Below, one piece after another: positions 57,801 through 64,000 of a stretch of DNA of 64,000 nucleotides. Made by a program: the position numbers and the translations under genes. Position 1 is the stretch's first letter. Each line of letters begins with the position of its first letter. The notes under the pieces are model-generated. The model saw nothing but the letters and a program-made list of their open reading frames with translations. It was not told the DNA's origin and ran no database searches. This DNA is from Haliotis asinina (Eukaryota; Mollusca; Gastropoda; Lepetellida; Haliotidae): assembly GCF_037392515.1 (NCBI RefSeq), contig NC_090285.1:1801501-1865500 (forward strand), written 5' to 3'.

Positions 57801-57802
57801 CC

Positions 57803-60800
57803 TCATTCATACATGTCTGAATACAACTCCTGCCCAATACGTATATACTCGTCCTTCTCTGCTGGGGTCATCTGCTCCACCATGTCAGGGGTCACTTCCT
57901 GATAGGGCACCTTGCGGAGACCAATTGTTACCATGGGAACACTCTCTTCTTCATCATCACTGTCCATTTCTTCAACAACTGAGTAACACAAAACTTCTTC
58001 AATGAGTATCAGAGTTAGAATGTACACTTTGGAATCTTGTTTACAGATATGTAGCAATGCATTGATTGTGAGTGAAAAATGGCACACTTTGATACCTATT
58101 GGAATAATGCCCTGAACTGACATTGTTTTCAGTGTCCAAGCAGGCTTGTAGAGTTGAGGTCTCACAAGGGAGTGTGACATTAAGGTGTTATCAAGCAAAG
58201 GATGGTGTTAGTATTTAGATCATAAAAAATGCACTTTTTGTAATAAAGAAATTGTACATCCATAGAATTATCTCATTTCTTCATCATATCAACTTCTAAA
58301 TGACAACTAAAGAAGTCATCAAGCTTTCAGCTCCAGCATAGATAAGCAGGGGCAGACCTAGGAATCTGGGGGGTTGGCTAATACCACAACTGGTTAAATT
58401 TTTGATAGGAGGGTCCATGTGCCCCAACAGGTTAATTTTAGGTTGGTAACTTTTAGATTTGGGTGTTTTCAACTCAATGTATTACACAATATATATGCTA
58501 GTAAACTGTTTTAATAAGCTTGCTCATTCATGATCATGAAAGAAACCCCATACTGAATGTTACCACATGGGAGAGTTTTAGAAAAATATGCTTTCACTGG
58601 CTGAACTTACTGCATATGGATTAAAACTGGTTCACATAATAGTCTTTTGCGTGAATGCAGTAAACAAAAACAATATTTATTGCATTATAGTTACTTGTAT
58701 TGTATGCCACACTAGTATTTTGGGGATGCACTGTTTTCAAATATTTTGTGTCCACAGGACGCAACCCAAAATTCTATCAGCGGCAATTGGTATTTTGATG
58801 CGGAAATGCTGCAGAAATGCATACTAGGTTTAACCCTGGACAAGAATCCATGTGAAGTAATTATGTGACTTATAAGACAAAACAATTAACAGGGCACAGC
58901 TAGGTTTCTGTCCACTTAAACACATAACATTGCAATTTGAAATAGGATATAATCAGCTAAAGTTTTTAGGCTGCAACAATTCAACCTGATTCATCGAAAA
59001 CTGAATCTGACACCTTCGTTTTGATTTTCAATAACCATTTTCTCCATTTCGAGTTCAAACTTGAGTGGTGTTCTGCATTTAAACATCATATTTTCATTTT
59101 TTTAAAAAGGTTACATCCTTTACATTCCAGGGCCTCCTTTCACAAAGCAACTTTTACTAAGGTTAACTTTAACTCCCATCCTTTAACACTGCACTAAGGT
59201 TACAATAGATTTAGGTTACCTTAAAGAATGTGAGTTAAGTTTAACCTTAGTAAAGGTTGTTTTGTGAAAGGAGACCCTGATCTGGTCAAATCTTGAAAAA
59301 AGTTTTCTGTGTGATACGTTTTGTTTCTTAAACTGTGAGAATTAGAGGAAATCTGATGTTTTTACTTTTATGAAGAATCGAACTGAAAATGATCGCATTG
59401 TGGGTCCAATATCGAAAATTGAATCAAGGTCAGCGTGATCTGTTGGCAGTCCTACTAGTTTTGGATCTTGTATTTTCTCAATGCATAACATATGTGATAT
59501 TATTTCTTTATTTCTTTTATTACTCCACAATGATGATTATCATAACTTTTCCAAATATTTTTCTGTAACATGTTGCCCAAGACATCCTACTTGAAAAATG
59601 CTCCACAATCATGCTTTGTTCATTAGGAGCTATGCTTCAAACAGCAACAGGTGCTATCAGTTTCTTAACAACTGTAAAACTTATATATTTATGAGAAAAG
59701 AATATCTTTCCTGCATCAGAAACATTACAATGTCACTCCAACATGAGGTAAATGGTTGAAAGGTTTCTTGATATGATGGCAGTTTAGAGAAATATACCAA
59801 CATGAGGTAAATGGTTGAACGTTTTCTTGATATGATGGCAGTTTAGAGAAACACACCAACATGAGATAAATGGTTGAAAGTTTTCTTGATATGATGGCAG
59901 TTTAGAGAAATACACCAACATGAGGTAAAGCTGTCTTGACATGATGGCAGTTTAGAGAAATACACCAACATGAGGTAAATGGTTGAAAGGTATTTTAATA
60001 TCATGGCAGTTTAGAGAAATACACCAACATGAGGTAAATGGTTGAAAGTTTTCTTGATATGATGGCAGTTTAGAGAAATACACCAACGTGAGGTAAATGG
60101 TTGACAGTTTTCTTGATATGAAGGCAGTTTAGAGAAATACACTAACATGAGGTAAATGGTTGAAAGGTTTCTTGATATGTTGGCAGTTTAGAGATATACA
60201 GCAACATGAGGTAAATTGTTGAAAGGTTTCTTGATATGATGGCAGTTTAGAGAAATACACCAACGTGAGGTAAATAGTTGAAAGTTTTCTTGATATGGTG
60301 GCAGTTTAGATAAATATACCAACAAACCTCCATGTGATGGACCAGGTTTCGGGGCTTCATCTTCTGATGAACTACTGGAGTTTTCTTCCACTCTGTCTGT
60401 TGGGATCCGGAGTCCAGCGCCAGGCTTGGATTGTTCATGTACCAGAAGGGCATTCATCACCTCATCATTGGCGTTCACCTGAGACAAGTCCTGAGATGGG
60501 CCAGCATCAAAAGCACTCTCCATCTAGAAAATTGAAAGAAGTTGACATTATCGTATTGAGACTGCACTGCACTCAGTAATATTGCAGGAATATTGCCTGT
60601 TAGTAATCTGGTCAGGACTAGACAATCTAGCCACTGGTGCTAGTTTGTGCCATCATGGTACTGTGACATTTTGTCGCAACTTGTGATCATCAATTCATTA
60701 GTTACTTGAGACCTTTGATTATTTACTGCCATGTACGAAAAAGCACAACCACGGGTTTGGTGAAGCCACTGCCATGGGTACAGAGCTGAGCAACAATCAA

Positions 60801-62696
60801 AAGAATGGTGGAACAACAACCACTGGCATGCTGAAACCACTGCCATTTGTACAGTGCTGGCATATCAAGGCAACAGTTGAACTGACATTCACACCTAAAG
60901 AAACCATGTTTAGACACACAGAGGCAGTCTGGCACGCCAGCCGCTGGACTGAAACCTGTCCAGCAGAATTCTGATCAGTGTGGTAAGCTCATCAAATAAA
61001 AGACCAAATATTACCACTAAATCATAACAAGGATATAAAAAGATGCCAAAAGGTTTAGGGCACACACTGCTCAGGTACTAATGGCAGGAAAACAATCTGA
61101 CAACCAATGACCAATATATCAATCAGCAAAATGTTTACATTTCAAGAAAGTTAGATCCAACACAAATAAATAATAACTGCTTGCACATTGCCATATAGCA
61201 TCTCATTTCTTACCATTCATGGCACTAATAAAGATTTGCCAGTACAAATAATTCATTTCACACAAACAAGAGGAAAGGTGAAGAATACAAAGTGAAGTAT
61301 GTTACAATCTTACATGACTTCATCGCAGGGTCAGTGACATATAGCTGGTGATGACGTTACCTGTGCGTCAATGACAGTGGCACCCTCTACAGTGCTCTTG
61401 GACATCCATTCAGGTACCTCCTTCTTCTGCACCGTCCCATTCTTTTCATCCTCATCCATACTGATGGTGATACGGTTGTCTGTGTAGCCAAAGCGATTGT
61501 TCCGAGACAGTTCCCCGCTCCAGACCATTTTTTCGGCATCTACATTGGGCCTGTTCTTGTCACTTGGCGCCCTGCAGATTGTGTACAGATATATGACACA
61601 CACTGTTACCATTTTTCTTCTTCATGATCTTTGTATGTGACAATGGCAGGTGAAGACATCTCATCTACACTTTGTTCTGTACTCATTATTATCCTAGTCT
61701 GTCACATCCCCCACATAATTTTCCCATCCACACAGCCCTGTCTGCAATGCTAATGCCCTTGATAAAGCAAGTCTGGATTTCCTCTGGTTCAGGAATCTCC
61801 CATCTCACTGGGGCTTGTTTTCAGTTCAAAACAAATCACTTGTTTCTATATGTAATCCAGGACTAAGCATAACTCTAATTGTTACCTCATTAAATCAGCA
61901 TTAAATATTTTCTAACCAAATTCATACATCTTTCTGCAAACAAAATGATGACATGTCGACTTAATTCTTCAGTCATTATCAACGTTATCATTCTATGAAA
62001 ATGACAGTAAAACCAAACATACAAAAGGGGTGATTGAAACAAAACTTACCTTGGTAATAATTTCTTGATGTCAATAGGTTCTGGTTCTAATATTTCAGGT
62101 GCAAGTTTGATATCCTCACAATCTCGTAATAAGTCGTATATGACCTGAATCTGTTCGTTAAATTTGGCCATGGTTGTGCGAGCATCTTTCTTTGGCATGG
62201 AGCTCTCATCCTCTTCCACTTCAGTTTGGCAGTAGGTGCACTGTAATGAGCCTGTCATTGGGTCTACGAGCTGCCCAACTTCCAGGTCAGTATATGACTT
62301 CAAACAGTTTGGACATTTAAATGAGGCACGACTTGTGTTATCACGTTCCTCAAGCTCAATCTTTCTCCTCATATGATCAAGCTTGTATTTCACCACATTC
62401 ACAAAGACATTATAATTAATGAAATAATAATTGTGCCTTGTTGTCTTTCCTTCTGCATCAGTCTCTACCCTCATTCTCACTTTCAGAATCTTGTCTACTT
62501 TCAAAGAGTTGATGATTGCTCTAAGTTGTTTCCTTTCAAACTTGAGCAACTCTAACATATCATCCTCCTTAATACAGGGATTCCTGACCAGCATGTCAAT
62601 AACTATGGCTGTTTCAACAGTATAGAACCCTCGCACTATCAGCCGAATCAGTCGCTTGAGGGAGTCAGGAACTTCAGTTGCTATATCTGTGTCCAT
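57803..62696 (-). CDS. GTF2E1: General transcription factor TFIIE subunit alpha (4 coding exons)
   Basis: Exons in transcript order: 62,696-62,050; 61,571-61,361; 60,523-60,328; 57,978-57,803. GT/AG borders and phases agree; total 1,230 nt, 409 residues (the human protein is about 440). Residues ~10-110 are the winged-helix domain ([25 protein letters not shown]). The zinc ribbon has C128, C131, C153 and C156 (FKCPNC, LQCTYC). [13 protein letters not shown] follows, then an acidic Ser-rich linker (SSSSSEDE) and the conserved C-terminal end ([17 protein letters not shown]). TFIIE alpha pairs with TFIIE beta in the RNA polymerase II pre-initiation complex and recruits and regulates TFIIH in the nucleus. 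The start aligns with the human N-terminus (TEVP at residues 7-10). A leader-exon acceptor lies at 62,715-62,716. Confidence 0.97.
59130..59277. mobile_element. MITE, family E copy 2 (GTF2E1 intron 3)
   Basis: 148 bp; gggcctcctttcacaaagca at the left, inverse tttgtgaaaggagaccc at the right, with the inner inverted repeat ttttactaaggttaa/ttaaccttagtaaa. The same TTTCACAAAGC end as 43,405-43,549 but a different interior, so a related subfamily. Confidence 0.8.
59738..60323. repeat. 59-bp minisatellite in GTF2E1 intron 3, about 10 copies
   Basis: Unit atatgatggcagtttagaga plus 39 bases. One unit near 59,930 is shortened and the others differ by few bases. The array ends at the exon 3 splice donor. 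Confidence 0.93.
60565..60690 (-). mobile_element. CACT-tail SINE fragment (GTF2E1 intron 2)
   Basis: cactcagtaatattgcagg and ggtcaggactagacaatcta resemble the 3' half of the SINE in minus orientation; no CACT tail remains. Confidence 0.5.
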
Positions 62697-62714
62697 TATG
62701 GAACTGTTGGTACT

Positions 62715-62905
62715 CTACAAACAAAACACTATCATTACTCGTCCAAAAACCAACAACTCACAAACAAAATAGTGGTTGGACAGTGACATGTCAGACATAT
62801 AAAACTTTATTCTAATGTTTCACATTCAACATTTTCTTTCGCTAAAGTTCAGGCAATCTTGGGCACCCCACATTCAAGATTCGCAGCCCTTGATTCTATC
62901 CTTTA
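62715..62905. other. GTF2E1 leader intron or 5' region
   Basis: The acceptor ttgtttgtag on the minus strand ends at 62,715, so at least one upstream non-coding or alternative exon exists. Its position is not certain. Confidence 0.5.
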
Positions 62906-63059
62906 CAGGCCCCCCTAAGTAATTGAAGGAATTACAGCAAATTTGAAGGAATTGCATCTCAAATGTAAACAAACGCAGCCCACTCGCGAAACAATTGCAG
63001 CGATATCGGTAGTTTAACGGTAATAACAGAAACACATCGGCCCTATCGGAAGCAATGTC

Positions 63060-63131
63060 GGTAATACTGGAAACACGATCGGCCATCTTCGGAGATTTTT
63101 CGGTCGCGAGCGGAAACTCACGCAGCAAAAC
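63060..63131 (+). promoter_or_regulatory. Promoter-like block in the left arm
   Basis: A CpG-containing stretch with the YY1-type motif gccatctt (cggccatcttcgg), just before the candidate start codon at 63,132. This is typical of TATA-less housekeeping promoters. The inverse copy lies near 63,725-63,796. Confidence 0.4.
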
Positions 63132-63161
63132 ATGGCATCGTTGGAAGAAGCACCCGTCTCG
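63132..63161 (+). CDS. Candidate first coding exon of a divergent gene (MASLEEAPVS)
   Basis: ATG through ten codons followed at once by a splice donor (gtgag at 63,162), preceded by a promoter-like block. The rest of the gene would lie beyond the window. In human, RABL3 (protein starting MASLD) sits head to head with GTF2E1; a RABL3 first exon is therefore a reasonable guess but rests on four or five residues. Confidence 0.35.
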
Positions 63162-63694
63162 GTGAGATTTGTTTTTAGTTCCTACTATTACATTTTCATA
63201 CTTATCCATCTTTGACCACCCGTGTTGAATGCGTTTAGGTATGAGGTGTTGTCGGGGCAATAGCTTATGTTTTTAGGAAAAGATTGTCACTGCAGAAGAG
63301 TGTCACAAGTCGTGCCCCTGGAGATTGTTTACATCTGAACATCGAAGTCGTGCCGATGATTACGAACATCATGAACGTGCGCCATGAAGAAGTTTAAGAT
63401 TTAAGAGTTTAATTTTTCTTGCTACGAGGTGCAATTGACAAATTTAAACACATTTTACAAAAAAAAAATGATGTTATATCTGGCGCACTTTCGTAATCAT
63501 CGGCACGACTTCGATGTTCAGATGTAAACAAACTACAGGGGCATGACTTGTGACGCTCTCCTAGAGTGACTATCTTTTCCTAAAAACATAAGCTATTGCC
63601 CCGACAACACCTCATACCTAAACGCATTCAACACGGGTGGTCAAAGATGGATAAGTATAAAAATGTAATAGTAGAAACTAAAAACAAATCTCAC

Positions 63695-63724
63695 CGAGAC
63701 GGGTGCTTTTTCCAACGACGCCAT
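63695..63724 (-). CDS. Mirror copy of the candidate exon (MASLEKAPVS)
   Basis: Inverse copy of 63,132-63,161 with one silent change and one E-to-K change, also followed by a gtgag donor. If spliced to the GTF2E1 acceptor (exon from 62,714) it stays in frame with the GTF2E1 start, so it could serve as an alternative upstream exon. Equally it may be a dead copy. Confidence 0.3.
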
Positions 63725-64000
63725 GTTTTGCTGCGTGAGTTTCCGCTCGCGACCGAAAAATCTCCGAAGATGGCCGATCGTGTTTCCAGTATTACCGACA
63801 TTGCTTCCGATAGGGCCGATGTATTTCTGTTATTACCGCTAAATTACCGATATCGCTGCGTTTGTTTACATTTGAGATGCAATTCCTTCAAATTTGCTGT
63901 AATTCCTTCAATTACTTAGGGGGGCCTGCTTTATGTTTATTGTTTATAGCCTATAATATCCCGGTTGGCCTATTATAGGCCGATCGGTATTTTCCCCTAT

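Larger units (their letters stand above)
62906..63928. repeat. Large inverted duplication upstream of GTF2E1
   Basis: Arms of roughly 450 bp: 62,906-63,360 and about 63,490-63,928 (outer end caggcccccctaag against its inverse). Identity is high but not perfect: small differences such as gaagaagcaccc against gaaaaagcaccc, and a stretch present in one arm only (near 62,978-62,996). A loop of ~130 bp separates them. Each arm carries the same G+C-richer, promoter-like block and a possible 10-codon exon. Confidence 0.9.

Noticed and set aside
62874-63919. Paired 107-128-codon open frames in the inverted duplication (minus and plus)
   Set aside because: They read the antisense of the candidate first exon and its promoter block in each arm; the similarity comes from the duplication, not from protein selection.

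Overview
The window looks like nuclear DNA of a marine invertebrate, most likely a gastropod mollusc and possibly abalone-like. That is inferred from a repeated SINE-like family with a (CACT)n tail, many short inverted-repeat transposons, and spliced animal genes. It is A+T-rich and repeat-dense. I recognise three protein-coding genes that can be assembled exon by exon with agreeing splice phases.

Layout. Bases 1-11,210 hold no gene I can support: two minisatellites (44 bp and 49 bp units), one short hairpin transposon, a decayed DIRS-type retroelement fossil (about 4.9-7.5 kb) and a tRNA-like SINE head. Bases 11,211-17,164 are one satellite block of 119 copies of a 50-bp unit with no visible length change. 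Bases 17.9-19.0 kb carry a 5'-truncated LINE on the minus strand. Bases 23,212-31,016 (minus) hold a five-exon gene for a 299-residue secreted, probably GPI-anchored protein with a SUEL-lectin-like module and a CUB-like domain; its introns hold several transposons. Bases 31-42.6 kb are gene-free, with a perfect 378-bp inverted repeat, two Tc1-like transposase relics and SINE copies.

The main gene is at 45,854-55,706 (plus): six coding exons joining to exactly 2,505 codons plus stop. It encodes a type I iterative polyketide synthase in the order KS-AT-DH-(structural region and dead ER)-KR-ACP-condensation-like domain, with no thioesterase. KS, DH, KR and ACP catalytic residues are present. The ER region has lost its cofactor motif, and the terminal condensation-like domain has an altered HHxxxDG motif. 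This resembles fungal highly reducing synthases such as LovB more than animal fatty acid synthase. A TATA box and short leader exon near 42.6 kb may be its promoter.

At 57,803-62,696 (minus) lies GTF2E1, the alpha subunit of general transcription factor TFIIE, in four coding exons (409 residues). Upstream of it, 62,906-63,928 is a large inverted duplication that carries a promoter-like stretch and a 10-codon candidate first exon in both arms.

The three genes do not form a pathway. The PKS and GTF2E1 are convergent neighbours, and nothing else in the window looks like a polyketide tailoring enzyme.
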